Assembly: GCA_905214235.1 (NCBI GenBank)
Contig: CAJMLF010000012.1
Coordinates: 1-56,158, forward strand
Direction of reading: 5' to 3'
Source: an uncultured bacterium
Lineage (GTDB): Bacteria > Bacillota > Bacilli > Lactobacillales > Lactobacillaceae
Length of the DNA: 56,158 nucleotides
In this document: piece by piece, positions 34,022 to 42,555 of the stretch
How positions within the stretch are numbered: the stretch's first letter is position 1
Layout: each line of letters opens with the position of its first letter
Translations under genes and position numbers: made by a program
The notes under the pieces: model-generated
What the model saw: only the letters and a program-made list of their open reading frames with translations
Databases searched by the model: none
What the model was told of the DNA's origin: nothing

Positions 34022-34687
34022 TTACTTCCCTCCTTCTTCATCATCGTTAGCAGTCTTCTTGGCAGGAAGAACTTCACCACGGTAGATCCAAGTCTTAACA
34101 CCCAGAACACCGTAAGTAGTGTGAGCTTCGTCCCAAGAGTAATCAATATCAGCACGAAGAGTGTGCAAAGGAACAGTACCGTCAGAGTATGATTCAACCC
34201 GTGACATGTCGGCACCGTTCAAACGACCAGCAACTTGGGTCTTAACACCCTTTGCACCGGCACGCATTGCACGTTGCATAGCGCCACGCATTGCACGACG
34301 GAAAGCAATACGAGCTTCTAGTTGACGAGCAATGCTTTCACCAACAAGGTGAGCATCCAAGTCTGGCTTCTTGATTTCCACAATGTTGATGTGAACACGC
34401 TTGCCAGTTAACTTGTTTAATTCCTTACGAAGTGCTTCAACTTCTGAACCACCCTTACCAATTACCATACCTGGCTTGGCAGTGTGAATTGAAACGTTGA
34501 CGCGGTTTGCGGCACGTTCAATTTCAACGGTTGATACAGAGGCATCAGCAAGTCGCTTTTCAATGTACTTACGGATCCGAAGGTCTTCGTTCAGGTAGTT
34601 AGCAAAGTCCTTATCAGCGTACCACTTTGCAGTCCAATCACGAATGACTCCAACACGAAAACCATTAGGATTGATCTTTTGACCCAC
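34022..34687 (-). CDS. rpsC: 30S ribosomal protein S3
   Basis: 221 aa with KH domain ([19 protein letters not shown]) and the mRNA-entry domain. The start is GTG. Confidence 0.98.
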   Translation of the reverse strand: MGQKINPNGFRVGVIRDWTAKWYADKDFANYLNEDLRIRKYIEKRLADASVSTVEIERAANRVNVSIHTAKPGMVIGKGGSEVEALRKELNKLTGKRVHINIVEIKKPDLDAHLVGESIARQLEARIAFRRAMRGAMQRAMRAGAKGVKTQVAGRLNGADMSRVESYSDGTVPLHTLRADIDYSWDEAHTTYGVLGVKTWIYRGEVLPAKKTANDDEEGGK

Positions 34688-34699
34688 TATTCATTCCTC

Positions 34700-35047
34700 C
34701 TATCGTTCTGTAACAACCACTGTAATGTGACTAGTCCGCTTGTTAATTGGAGAAGCAGAACCCTTTGCACGTGGACGGAACCGCTTCAGGGTTGGTCCTT
34801 CGTTTGCGTAGGCTTCACTTACAACCAATGAAGCACGATCTAAATCAAAGTTGTTTTCAGCGTTTGCAACAGCAGAATTTAATACTTTTTGAACGTCTGA
34901 AGCGGCACCACGGTTGGTGAACTTCAGAATAGCAAATGCTTCAGCAACGCTCTTGCCGCGAATTGCGTCTAAAACAAGACGAACCTTACGTGCAGGCACG
35001 CGAACCATTTTAGCGGTTGCCTTAGCTGATGTAATGTTTTCAGCCAT
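34700..35047 (-). CDS. rplV: 50S ribosomal protein L22
   Basis: 115 aa. The beta-hairpin loop that lines the exit tunnel is visible as [22 protein letters not shown], with no insertion or deletion of the kind linked to macrolide resistance. Confidence 0.97.
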   Translation of the reverse strand: MAENITSAKATAKMVRVPARKVRLVLDAIRGKSVAEAFAILKFTNRGAASDVQKVLNSAVANAENNFDLDRASLVVSEAYANEGPTLKRFRPRAKGSASPINKRTSHITVVVTER

Positions 35048-35064
35048 TTATTAATTCACCCTCC

Positions 35065-35349
35065 TTACTTAGTAGTACCAGTCTTCTTGTCATCAGTTGC
35101 GTGACCGTGGAAAGTACGAGTTGGAACAAATTCACCCAACTTGTGACCTACCATGTCTTCTTGTACGTAAACTGGTACGTGCTTCCGACCATTGTAAACT
35201 GCAAAGGTGTAACCAATGAAGCTTGGGAAAATGGTTGAACGACGTGACCAGGTCTTGATGACTGTCTTCTTTTCAGAACCTTCTTGAGCCTTAACCTTCT
35301 TCAGTAATGAAGCATCAGCGAAAGGTCCCTTCTTCAAACTACGAGCCAT
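35065..35349 (-). CDS. rpsS: 30S ribosomal protein S19
   Basis: 94 aa head protein: [19 protein letters not shown] and [23 protein letters not shown]. Confidence 0.98.
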   Translation of the reverse strand: MARSLKKGPFADASLLKKVKAQEGSEKKTVIKTWSRRSTIFPSFIGYTFAVYNGRKHVPVYVQEDMVGHKLGEFVPTRTFHGHATDDKKTGTTK

Positions 35350-35385
35350 TTAGTGTACCTCCTCTCGGGTATTAGACGTAAATTA

Positions 35386-36231
35386 TTAACGAGTATGTGG
35401 ACCGCGCTTCCGACCACGAACAATGAACTTGTTTGAACGAGCCTTGTGTGAACGGGTCTTCTTACCAACAGTCTTCTTACCCCATGGAGACAGAGGAGAT
35501 GGTAAACCAACTGGTTGCTTACCTTCACCACCACCATGTGGGTGATCATTAGGGTTCATTACAGAACCACGAACGTGTGGACGTTGACCAGCGTAACGGG
35601 TCCGACCAGCCTTACCCTTAATTAAGAGGGCGTGTTCGTCGTTACCAACGGTACCAATGGTTGCCCGGCAAGTTGCCAGAACCATCCGTACTTCACCAGA
35701 TGAAAGACGTACCAGAACGTACTTTTCATCCTTACCAAGTAATTGAGCAGAGGCACCCGCAGAACGTGCAAGTTGACCACCCTTGCCTGGCTTTAACTCA
35801 ATGTTGTGAATAACAGTACCAACTGGAATGTTCTTCAATGGAAGAGCGTTACCAACCTTGATATCTGCATCTGGACCAGATTGAACAGTCATGCCAACCT
35901 TCAAGCCCTTTGGAGCGATGATGTATGACTTAGTACCATCAGCGTAACCAAGTAAAGCAATGTTGGCAGTCCGGTTTGGATCGTATTCGATGGCCTTAAC
36001 GGTTGCAGGAACATCATCCTTGATCCGCTTGAAGTCAATGATCCGGTATTGACGCTTAACACCACCACCACGGTGACGAACAGTAATGTGACCATAACTG
36101 TTACGGCCGGCAGTGTGCTTTAATGGAGCCAATAATGACTTTTCCGGTGTGTTCTTCGTAATATCAGCGAAGTCGTAACCGTTCATGTTCCGGCGACCGT
36201 TAGTAGTAGGTTTGTACTTACGAATTCCCAC
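35386..36231 (-). CDS. rplB: 50S ribosomal protein L2
   Basis: 281 aa peptidyl-transferase-centre protein. [22 protein letters not shown] and the conserved histidine region [19 protein letters not shown] are intact. The start is GTG behind GGAGG. Confidence 0.98.
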   Translation of the reverse strand: MGIRKYKPTTNGRRNMNGYDFADITKNTPEKSLLAPLKHTAGRNSYGHITVRHRGGGVKRQYRIIDFKRIKDDVPATVKAIEYDPNRTANIALLGYADGTKSYIIAPKGLKVGMTVQSGPDADIKVGNALPLKNIPVGTVIHNIELKPGKGGQLARSAGASAQLLGKDEKYVLVRLSSGEVRMVLATCRATIGTVGNDEHALLIKGKAGRTRYAGQRPHVRGSVMNPNDHPHGGGEGKQPVGLPSPLSPWGKKTVGKKTRSHKARSNKFIVRGRKRGPHTR

Positions 36232-36256
36232 TATGTTTTCCTCCTTTTTTTAATGA

Positions 36257-36553
36257 TTAGTTTTCACTGTCATCGTTGAACAGCTTAATTTCATTTGAAT
36301 CGGCAGAAAGAGTAACGATTGCCTTACGACGACGCTTAGTGTAGCCGACGTAACGACCTTGACGCTTCTTCTTGCCCTTAACGTTCATGATGTTTACCTT
36401 AACAACCTTAACGCCGAAAACTTCTTCAACGGCATTCTTGACTTGAGTCTTGGTTGCTCGTAAATCAACATCAAAAGTGTAACGCTTGTCGTCCATGCCA
36501 GCCATTGAAGCTTCAGTAACTACAGGACGTAAAATAATATCGCGTGCTTCCAT
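36257..36553 (-). CDS. rplW: 50S ribosomal protein L23
   Basis: 98 aa tunnel-exit protein, the docking site for trigger factor and [18 protein letters not shown] and [22 protein letters not shown]. Its ATG shares one base with the rplD stop (TAATG). Confidence 0.97.
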   Translation of the reverse strand: MEARDIILRPVVTEASMAGMDDKRYTFDVDLRATKTQVKNAVEEVFGVKVVKVNIMNVKGKKKRQGRYVGYTKRRRKAIVTLSADSNEIKLFNDDSEN

Positions 36554-37176
36554 TATGCGAGCACCTCCTCTACTTGAGAAAGAGCTGACTTAGTAATAAC
36601 AATCTTTTGTGCGTCAGCAACGTTTAAGATGTTAACACCAGCAGGAGTAACAACAGTTGCGTTAGCAAGGTTGCGTGCAGATAAAGCAGCATTCTTGTCA
36701 TCGTCAGTTACGACAACCAGTGCCTTTTCAGCAACCTTCAAGTTGTTCATTACACCAGCAAATTCCTTGGTCTTTGGAGCATCGAAGTTCAATGCATCAA
36801 CAACAACTAATGCGTTGTCCAGAACCTTTTGGGAAAGTGCTGACTTGATAGCAAGTTGACGAACCTTACGAGGAAGGTTGTACTTGTAAGAACGAGGGGT
36901 AGGGCCGAAGACGATCCCACCGCCACGGAATTGTGGTGCCCGGATAGAACCTTGACGAGCACGACCAGTTCCCTTTTGACGCCATGGCTTCTTACCACCA
37001 CCGCTAACAGCGGAACGGTTCTTTACGGCGTGAGTACCTTGACGCAGGGAAGCACGTTGACGCAAGATAGCATCAAATTCAGCATTTTGATTTGGTTCAA
37101 TACCAAAAACATCAGCATTCAATTCGATAGTGCCGTTTTGGCTACCATCTTGCTTGTACAAATTAACGCTAGTCAT
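36553..37176 (-). CDS. rplD: 50S ribosomal protein L4
   Basis: 207 aa. The extended tunnel loop is present ([20 protein letters not shown]). In E. coli L4 also represses the S10 operon through its leader; a structured leader lies before rpsJ here, but L4 control is not shown. Confidence 0.97.
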   Translation of the reverse strand: MTSVNLYKQDGSQNGTIELNADVFGIEPNQNAEFDAILRQRASLRQGTHAVKNRSAVSGGGKKPWRQKGTGRARQGSIRAPQFRGGGIVFGPTPRSYKYNLPRKVRQLAIKSALSQKVLDNALVVVDALNFDAPKTKEFAGVMNNLKVAEKALVVVTDDDKNAALSARNLANATVVTPAGVNILNVADAQKIVITKSALSQVEEVLA

Positions 37177-37197
37177 TATTTACTTCCTCCTTTCTTA

Positions 37198-37860
37198 TTA
37201 TTTATTGTGTTGCTTGCTCAGGCTCTTCTTAGTGTTAGCCTTCACAGAGTTCTTAATAGTAACGTATGACTTGTTAGCACCAGGAACGTTACCCTTGATG
37301 AGTAATACGTTGTTGTCTAAGTCAACCTTAACAACTTGTAAGTGTTGCATAGTAACAGTCTTGTTACCCATCCGGCCAGGGAGCTTCATACCCTTGAATA
37401 CACGGTTAATGATGGCACCCAATGAACCTGGACGACGGTGGTAACGAGAACCGTGAGCCATAGGTCCACGTGATTGGTTATCCTTGTGGATGTTACCTTG
37501 GTAACCATGACCCTTGGTAGTACCCGTAACGTCGACAGTTTCACCTTCGTTGAAGATATCAGCCTTAACTTCGTCTCCAACCTTGATGTCATCCCCTAAT
37601 TCAGCGTCACGGATTTCACCGATGAAGCGCTTAGGGGTCGTATTTGCTTTTGCTGCATGACCTTGTTCAGGCTTGTTACTCAAGATTTCACGCTTGTCAT
37701 CAAAACCAAGTTGAACAGCGTTGTAACCATCGTTTTCAACAGTCTTGATTTGCATAACAACGTTTGGTGTTACGTCAATAACAGTAACTGGAACCAATTC
37801 ACCGTTGTCAGTGAAGACTTGAGTCATTCCAACCTTTTTACCTAAGATTCCTTTGGCCAT
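37198..37860 (-). CDS. rplC: 50S ribosomal protein L3
   Basis: 220 aa. [20 protein letters not shown] and the loop near the peptidyl-transferase centre ([21 protein letters not shown]) are conserved. 58 nt after rpsJ. Confidence 0.98.
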   Translation of the reverse strand: MAKGILGKKVGMTQVFTDNGELVPVTVIDVTPNVVMQIKTVENDGYNAVQLGFDDKREILSNKPEQGHAAKANTTPKRFIGEIRDAELGDDIKVGDEVKADIFNEGETVDVTGTTKGHGYQGNIHKDNQSRGPMAHGSRYHRRPGSLGAIINRVFKGMKLPGRMGNKTVTMQHLQVVKVDLDNNVLLIKGNVPGANKSYVTIKNSVKANTKKSLSKQHNK

Positions 37861-37918
37861 GAGTACACCTCCAATTTTAATGTTTTAGTTTGTTTCTTTT
37901 ATAATAGTAGAAAAATAA

Positions 37919-38227
37919 TTACAATTTGATTTCGATGTCAACACCACTTGGCAGGTCGAGCTTCATTAATGAATCAACAGTCTTTGGTGTTGGATCAATG
38001 ATGTCGATCAAACGCTTGTGAGTCCGCATTTCAAATTGTTCCCGAGACTTCTTGAACTTGTGTGGTGAACGGATAACAGTGTAGAGAGTCCGTTCAGTTG
38101 GTAACGGGATAGGACCTGAGATTTGAGCACCTGTCCGCTTAGCGGTATCAACGATCTTATCAGCAGATTGGTCGAGGATACGGTGTTCATAAGCCTTTAA
38201 CCGAATACGAATCTTTTGTTTTGCCAT
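37919..38227 (-). CDS. rpsJ: 30S ribosomal protein S10
   Basis: 102 aa: [21 protein letters not shown] and [21 protein letters not shown]. It is the first gene of the 29-gene ribosomal operon (rpsJ to rplQ) and doubles as NusE in antitermination. A strong GGAGG site precedes it. Confidence 0.98.
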   Translation of the reverse strand: MAKQKIRIRLKAYEHRILDQSADKIVDTAKRTGAQISGPIPLPTERTLYTVIRSPHKFKKSREQFEMRTHKRLIDIIDPTPKTVDSLMKLDLPSGVDIEIKL

Positions 38228-38387
38228 TATGTTCCCTCCTTCGTCAGATTTAAAATTTGACTAGCTCCGCGGAAATTACCGCCACATCCTGTGGCAAAGC
38301 GGCCGGGTGTGTCGCAACCTTCCACATCATCGCTTCGCAGCTTAAACCGCTATGGGGGTAGGGCAAATCTACCTCCAACGCTCAAGC
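38228..38387 (-). ncRNA. Structured 5' leader of the S10 operon
   Basis: About 160 nt between the predicted transcript start and rpsJ is GC-rich and full of inverted repeats: GGTAG-N7-CTACC (38357-38373) and GCCACA-GGA-TGTGGC (38281-38295), with a further GC-rich segment (CCGCGG) near 38265-38275. Leaders here often mediate ribosomal-protein feedback; no known motif was recognised with certainty. Confidence 0.5.
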
Positions 38388-38395
38388 ACCTATCC

Positions 38396-38424
38396 ATAAT
38401 ACTAAAGAATCGCCGTCATATCAA
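38396..38424 (-). promoter_or_regulatory. S10 operon promoter
   Basis: -35 TTGATA (38419-38424), 17 bp spacer, -10 TATTAT (38396-38401). It is the main promoter for rpsJ to rplQ. Confidence 0.8.
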
Positions 38425-38488
38425 GTGTTTAAATCGATTTATTTTGAATGAAATTATTTTGTAACAAAAAACGTTTTCTTTGTTAAAG

Positions 38489-38519
38489 CAAAAAAAGAGG
38501 CTAAAAAAATTTTTAGCCT
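38489..38519 (-). terminator. Terminator after the beta-lactamase-fold gene
   Basis: AGGCTAAAAA pairs perfectly with TTTTTAGCCT, then CTTTTTTTGC. It separates the accessory block from the S10 operon. Confidence 0.92.
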
Positions 38520-38526
38520 TTAAATA

Positions 38527-39231
38527 TTAGATATTATTTTGCGTTGCCCGGGCAAGATCCTCGACCAGACTGACACCGGATGCGTAATCACGATTATTAC
38601 GGGTATAAATAGCAATGATATAGCTTTTTGGTTCATTTGGGACGTAACCGATACTGTGTACTTCCCACTTACCATTATCACTGGCGGGACGCCAGCCGTT
38701 TTTCAGGTAGTACTCACTCTTCCCGGTTGAAATCCCCCACTGTTGGCTAACTGCCACTTCCCCCATCAGTTTCTTAACGTAGGCCCGTGAAGAGTCACTC
38801 AGGTAGTCAGCAGGCAAGTTACAGTAGATCATCCGCAACAGCTTCAGCTGGTCACTCGGGACGGTTAATGTGGTCCCCCACCATGACGAGGCGGTTGTGT
38901 TTGTCATCCCCAAATCCTGGTAAAGGGACTGGAGTGAAAGCATCCCCCCTAAGTAATTTTCCAGAATTGCCGTCGTCGCATCATTATCACTATAACGAAT
39001 CATTCGTTCCGTAAGTTCCCGCTGGGTTGGGTTAAGCTGCCCACCCGTTTTCTTCAACAGGAGCGCTAGAACAGCTACTTTGACAGTACTGGCCGTTTCA
39101 TAGCGCAGTGCCGGCGCATTGGTAGTTGCCAGGACTTCATCGTCATCTACAAACTGGATCGCAACCGCCGCCTGGTTTCCGTACTTGGTCATTACCTTTT
39201 GCCACGCGGTCGTCAACTTTTCTTTATCCAA
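38527..39231 (-). CDS. Serine hydrolase with class A beta-lactamase-like fold
   Basis: 234 aa. The three penicillin-recognising motifs are visible: STVK (S48-K51), SDN (81-83) and KNG (177-179) in place of KTG. There is no signal peptide or membrane segment, so the protein is probably cytoplasmic, and no clear omega-loop glutamate (ExxLN) as in true class A beta-lactamases. It follows the POT transporter gene by 18 nt and is probably co-transcribed with it. A peptidase or esterase role is more likely than antibiotic resistance; the substrate is unknown. Confidence 0.72.
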   Translation of the reverse strand: MDKEKLTTAWQKVMTKYGNQAAVAIQFVDDDEVLATTNAPALRYETASTVKVAVLALLLKKTGGQLNPTQRELTERMIRYSDNDATTAILENYLGGMLSLQSLYQDLGMTNTTASSWWGTTLTVPSDQLKLLRMIYCNLPADYLSDSSRAYVKKLMGEVAVSQQWGISTGKSEYYLKNGWRPASDNGKWEVHSIGYVPNEPKSYIIAIYTRNNRDYASGVSLVEDLARATQNNI

Positions 39232-39249
39232 CTTCTACACCCTTCTTTC

Positions 39250-40743
39250 TTACTCTTCGGTCAAACTACGAATCTTCTTAACGAAGAAGAACAGCAAGAT
39301 CCCAAACGCAATACTGGTCGTCCCAATTGTCAGGAAGTAAGGCACTTCGGTAGCTGACGAGTAAAACTTAACAATCTGCGCATTGACCGCCTGCCCAGCG
39401 GCGTCAGCTAGGAAGTACATACTCATCATCTGCGACTTGAAGGCCTTCGGGGCCAGCGAACTAGTAATCGACAGTCCCACTGGGGAAAGAGTAACTTCAC
39501 CCAGTTCGACGATAAACCAGGAACCCACCAGCCAGAATGGTGATACCCGGCCAGCGGTTGTCCCGTGAATCAAACCAGGCAGAGCCATAAAGGCGTATGA
39601 GAGTCCGGCAAAGATCAAAGCCAGGGCAAACATTGCCGGTGCGCTCGGCCGCTTCTTGAGGTGGTCCCACATAACCGCAAATAACGGCGTCAAAATCATC
39701 ATGAATAATGGGTTCAGAGTCTGGAAATTAGCGGCTGCAAAGTGCCAGCTACCGATATGTAAAACGGTCCGCTGGGCAGCAAACAGGGCCAGGACAACTG
39801 ATCCGGACTCGTCAATGATCCAGAAGATTACCGCCGCAAAGAATAGTGGGATGTATGCCCGAACCCGGGTCCGCTCAATCTTAGTAACCTTCTTGGAGTG
39901 CAGCATTAAGACGAAGTAGTAGATTGGCAACAGAATGGCAACGATCGTAATCAGCATGATAACGTTGGCAATGGTCAGCTTCCCGGTTAATCCCATGACA
40001 CCGAGAATAAGGGCCAGGACAACGATCCCGCAGATTGTCTTGTTAACAACCGGCCGTGCCTGTCCAGCCATCAACGGGTCTTCTGGCTTTAAGCTTACTT
40101 CTGGCAGGTACTTGTGACCATCTATTACGTATTGAACCAGGCCAAAGAACATACCGACGGCCGCCAGTGAGAATCCCGCGTGGAAGTTCATTTGGCCGTG
40201 GAAAAGCCCCAGGCCAAAGCCGTCAGCTGCCCACGGCACTGCCCAAGGGGCAACTGCGGCCCCCAGGTTAATCCCGAAGAGGTACAGGGAGAAACCGGAT
40301 GCCCGTCGGCTATCCTCATCACTGTACAGGCTCCCTACCATTTCGGAAACGTTGGGCTTCAATAAACCGGTCCCCATAACAATCAGGGCAATTGAGGCAA
40401 AGAGACCCCAGCGGCCAAAGGGCAGAGATAAGGCGATGTGCCCAAACATAATCAGGACACCACCGTAGAAAACGGTCTTCCGAGACCCCCAGATGTGGTC
40501 AGAAAGCCAGCCCCCAATCACACTAGAAAGATAAACTAGTGAGCCATAGATGGACATGATTGAGGCGGCTGTTACCTGGTTAAAGCCTAAGCCACCCTTT
40601 GTGACGGCGTAGTACATGTAGAATATCAGGATGGCCCGCATTCCATAGTAACTAAACCGTTCCCACATTTCAGTAAAGAACAGGGTCGATAATCCACGAG
40701 GCTGCCCAAAAAATGCGGTGTCAATGCTTCTTTGTTTTCCCAT
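39250..40743 (-). CDS. dtpT: POT family proton-dependent di/tripeptide transporter
   Basis: 497 aa major facilitator protein with about 14 membrane segments. The POT motif ExxERFxYY is TEMWERFSYYGMRAIL at about residue 25. The second signature is GTGLLKPNVSEMVGSLY followed by SGFSLYLFGINLGA. It would import di- and tripeptides, an important nitrogen source for auxotrophic lactobacilli. The start ATG has GGAGG upstream. Confidence 0.9.
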   Translation of the reverse strand: MGKQRSIDTAFFGQPRGLSTLFFTEMWERFSYYGMRAILIFYMYYAVTKGGLGFNQVTAASIMSIYGSLVYLSSVIGGWLSDHIWGSRKTVFYGGVLIMFGHIALSLPFGRWGLFASIALIVMGTGLLKPNVSEMVGSLYSDEDSRRASGFSLYLFGINLGAAVAPWAVPWAADGFGLGLFHGQMNFHAGFSLAAVGMFFGLVQYVIDGHKYLPEVSLKPEDPLMAGQARPVVNKTICGIVVLALILGVMGLTGKLTIANVIMLITIVAILLPIYYFVLMLHSKKVTKIERTRVRAYIPLFFAAVIFWIIDESGSVVLALFAAQRTVLHIGSWHFAAANFQTLNPLFMMILTPLFAVMWDHLKKRPSAPAMFALALIFAGLSYAFMALPGLIHGTTAGRVSPFWLVGSWFIVELGEVTLSPVGLSITSSLAPKAFKSQMMSMYFLADAAGQAVNAQIVKFYSSATEVPYFLTIGTTSIAFGILLFFFVKKIRSLTEE

Positions 40744-40818
40744 TTATCACGACACCTCCATAAAATTACCAGCTTTATAAGTAAGATTAAAAATAGTTAA
40801 TATTTTTATAATGTTATT

Positions 40819-40859
40819 ATTATAAAGTTTTCGAAGGATTGAAGTCAATTTTGATTGAC
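40819..40859 (-). promoter_or_regulatory. Peptide-transporter promoter with operator-like palindrome
   Basis: -35 TTGACT (40843-40848), 18 bp spacer, -10 TATAAT (40819-40824). The inverted repeat GTCAAT-N4-ATTGAC (40844-40859) overlaps the -35 box, so a bound protein would block polymerase. The regulator is not known. Confidence 0.6.
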
Positions 40860-40994
40860 CGTTTTTGTCCTGCGGTAAAACAAAATACGCAATATATCTA
40901 TCCCCGTCCTTAACAATATTAAGGGAAACGTTTAATAGTCCTTAAGAATTATAGCTGGTCCACCCCGTCTACTTAGTAAACAGAGAATTTTGAA

Positions 40995-41021
40995 AAGCAA
41001 AAAGCCGCCGGTATGGCGACT
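40995..41021 (-). terminator. Terminator after the purine permease gene
   Basis: AGTCGCC pairs with GGCGGCT (one G-U) around ATACC, followed by TTTTTGCTTTT on the minus strand. Confidence 0.8.
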
Positions 41022-41029
41022 TTCTTTCT

Positions 41030-42355
41030 TTATAACCGTTGACGACGCGGCATCAGGATGTTCAGGATGATTGCGGTAATTGCCGCAATGGCGATTGGTG
41101 ACCCCAGTAAGTACTGGAGCATCTGTGGTGAAGCGTTGAGGACGTGCTTCGGCAACAAGACCAGGGCAATCGTCAAAATAATTGGTAGGCCAATAACGTA
41201 GATATCACTCTCACCCGTCTTCAGGTTCCGAATAACGTTCAGCCCGTTTAGCATAATGGTAACCGTGATAATCGCGAAGACCCCACCGATCACCGGTGCC
41301 GGGATGGCAGCCAAGAAGGCCGACAGTTTGGTAAAGAAGCCCAGGACGATGAACCAGCAGCCGGCCGAAATGAAGGCCCGCTTACTGGCAACTCCAGTAA
41401 TTGAGATGATTCCGGCATTGGTAGAGTAGCCCGTAACCGGCGTGGTCCCACTAAAGGCCGCAATCAGGCAACTGAGCCCCTCACCAACGATCCCGTGATT
41501 CCACTGCTTCTTGGTGATCTTGTGGTTGGTAACAGCTCCCATGGCGAACCAGGTTCCGGTCGTTTCCGTCGTCAGGATAGCGTAGATAATGATAAACGTC
41601 AGGATGGCCGTCATGTTGAAATGGATTCCCCAGTGGAGCATTGTCCGTTGCGGCAGGCTGAACCAAGGTGCAGCCGCCACCGAGTGCCAATCAAAGCGCC
41701 CCATGCTGGCACTCATTGCCGTGCCGACCAGGAGGGCAATCACGATTGAGCCGGCCTTAAACAGTTTTTGGACCCGGGGAAAGCGAATACTAATTCCCAC
41801 ACAGATTAGTAAGGTGATGGCCGTAACCGCGGCCAGTTCCATGTTCTGGTAAACGTTCCCCTGCGCGTCAAAAATATTATCGTTCAGGGCCGACGGAATC
41901 AACGACAGGCCCACACAGGTAATGATGGTGCCCCCCACAACCGCTGGCACAAGGTAGTTAATAATTTTTTGAAAAACGCCACTTAGGCCGAGGATAATCA
42001 ACAGGATGGCCCCCACAACTAGTGAACCCAGCAAGGTGGCCATTCCGCCACCCTTCAGTCCCCCACTGGCAAGGACAACCCCCGCGGCCGCACTCAGGGG
42101 AACAAAGGATGGCCCCTGAGAAACCGGCATCTTCATAAAGATTCCCGTTTGTAGGATAGTCCCAATTCCCGCCGCCAGGAAGGTCGCCTGCAAGAGCCCC
42201 GTTGAGTCGGCCGCCCCCATGGCGAGCATCCCTGCCAAAATAATCGGTGGCACATAGACATCCATCGCTAGGACGTGCTGGAGCCCCAACAGGGTTGCCT
42301 CGGTCACCGAAATCTTATCGTCTGGACCAACCATTAGTTGTGCTTTTTCTTCCAT
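41030..42355 (-). CDS. Xanthine/uracil-type nucleobase permease (NCS2 family)
   Basis: 441 aa with about 12-14 membrane segments. The NCS2 features SQGPSFVPLSAAAG (TM3) and FSGTTPVTGYSTNAGIISITGVASKRAF (TM10, signature) are present. PurBox-like sites at the promoter favour a purine (xanthine, guanine or hypoxanthine) substrate over uracil. It would supply xanthine for xpt. Confidence 0.85.
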   Translation of the reverse strand: MEEKAQLMVGPDDKISVTEATLLGLQHVLAMDVYVPPIILAGMLAMGAADSTGLLQATFLAAGIGTILQTGIFMKMPVSQGPSFVPLSAAAGVVLASGGLKGGGMATLLGSLVVGAILLIILGLSGVFQKIINYLVPAVVGGTIITCVGLSLIPSALNDNIFDAQGNVYQNMELAAVTAITLLICVGISIRFPRVQKLFKAGSIVIALLVGTAMSASMGRFDWHSVAAAPWFSLPQRTMLHWGIHFNMTAILTFIIIYAILTTETTGTWFAMGAVTNHKITKKQWNHGIVGEGLSCLIAAFSGTTPVTGYSTNAGIISITGVASKRAFISAGCWFIVLGFFTKLSAFLAAIPAPVIGGVFAIITVTIMLNGLNVIRNLKTGESDIYVIGLPIILTIALVLLPKHVLNASPQMLQYLLGSPIAIAAITAIILNILMPRRQRL

Positions 42356-42391
42356 TTCCTAATTACTCCTCATCAAATTTCTATGTTTTAT

Positions 42392-42440
42392 AACATATCA
42401 CGAACTATAAATCCTGTAAAGTCTAAAATTGTTCGCTAAA
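42392..42440 (-). promoter_or_regulatory. Purine permease promoter flanked by two PurBoxes
   Basis: -35 TTTACA (42415-42420), 17 bp spacer, -10 TATGTT (42392-42397). Two inverted boxes resemble the PurR site AWWWCCGAACWWT: TTTAGCGAACAAT (42428-42440, 11 of 13 matches) and the oppositely oriented ATAGTTCGTGATA (42396-42408, 10 of 13). The CGAA and TTCG cores are 27 nt apart, close to the spacing in the B. subtilis pur operon promoter. Confidence 0.6.
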
Positions 42441-42470
42441 ACGTTTAACTACGAATAATTTAAGGAATAA

Positions 42471-42511
42471 AAAAGGATTCAGTAGCGGAAAACCGGATAC
42501 TGAATCCTTTT
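42471..42511 (-). terminator. Terminator after fusA
   Basis: AAAAGGATTCAGTA pairs with TACTGAATCCTTTT around a 13 nt loop with a long T-rich end: strong terminator of the str operon. Confidence 0.92.
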
Positions 42512-42555
42512 ATTTACCGAAAGTTGGAAGTTTCCCCTTCCGGAATTATCTAAAA

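Noticed and set aside
38527..39231. Antibiotic-resistance beta-lactamase
   Set aside because: No signal peptide, no omega-loop glutamate and KNG instead of KTG; resistance should not be inferred.
42356..42470. Purine riboswitch before the nucleobase permease
   Set aside because: The conserved aptamer loops are not present; the PurBox-like pair explains regulation better.
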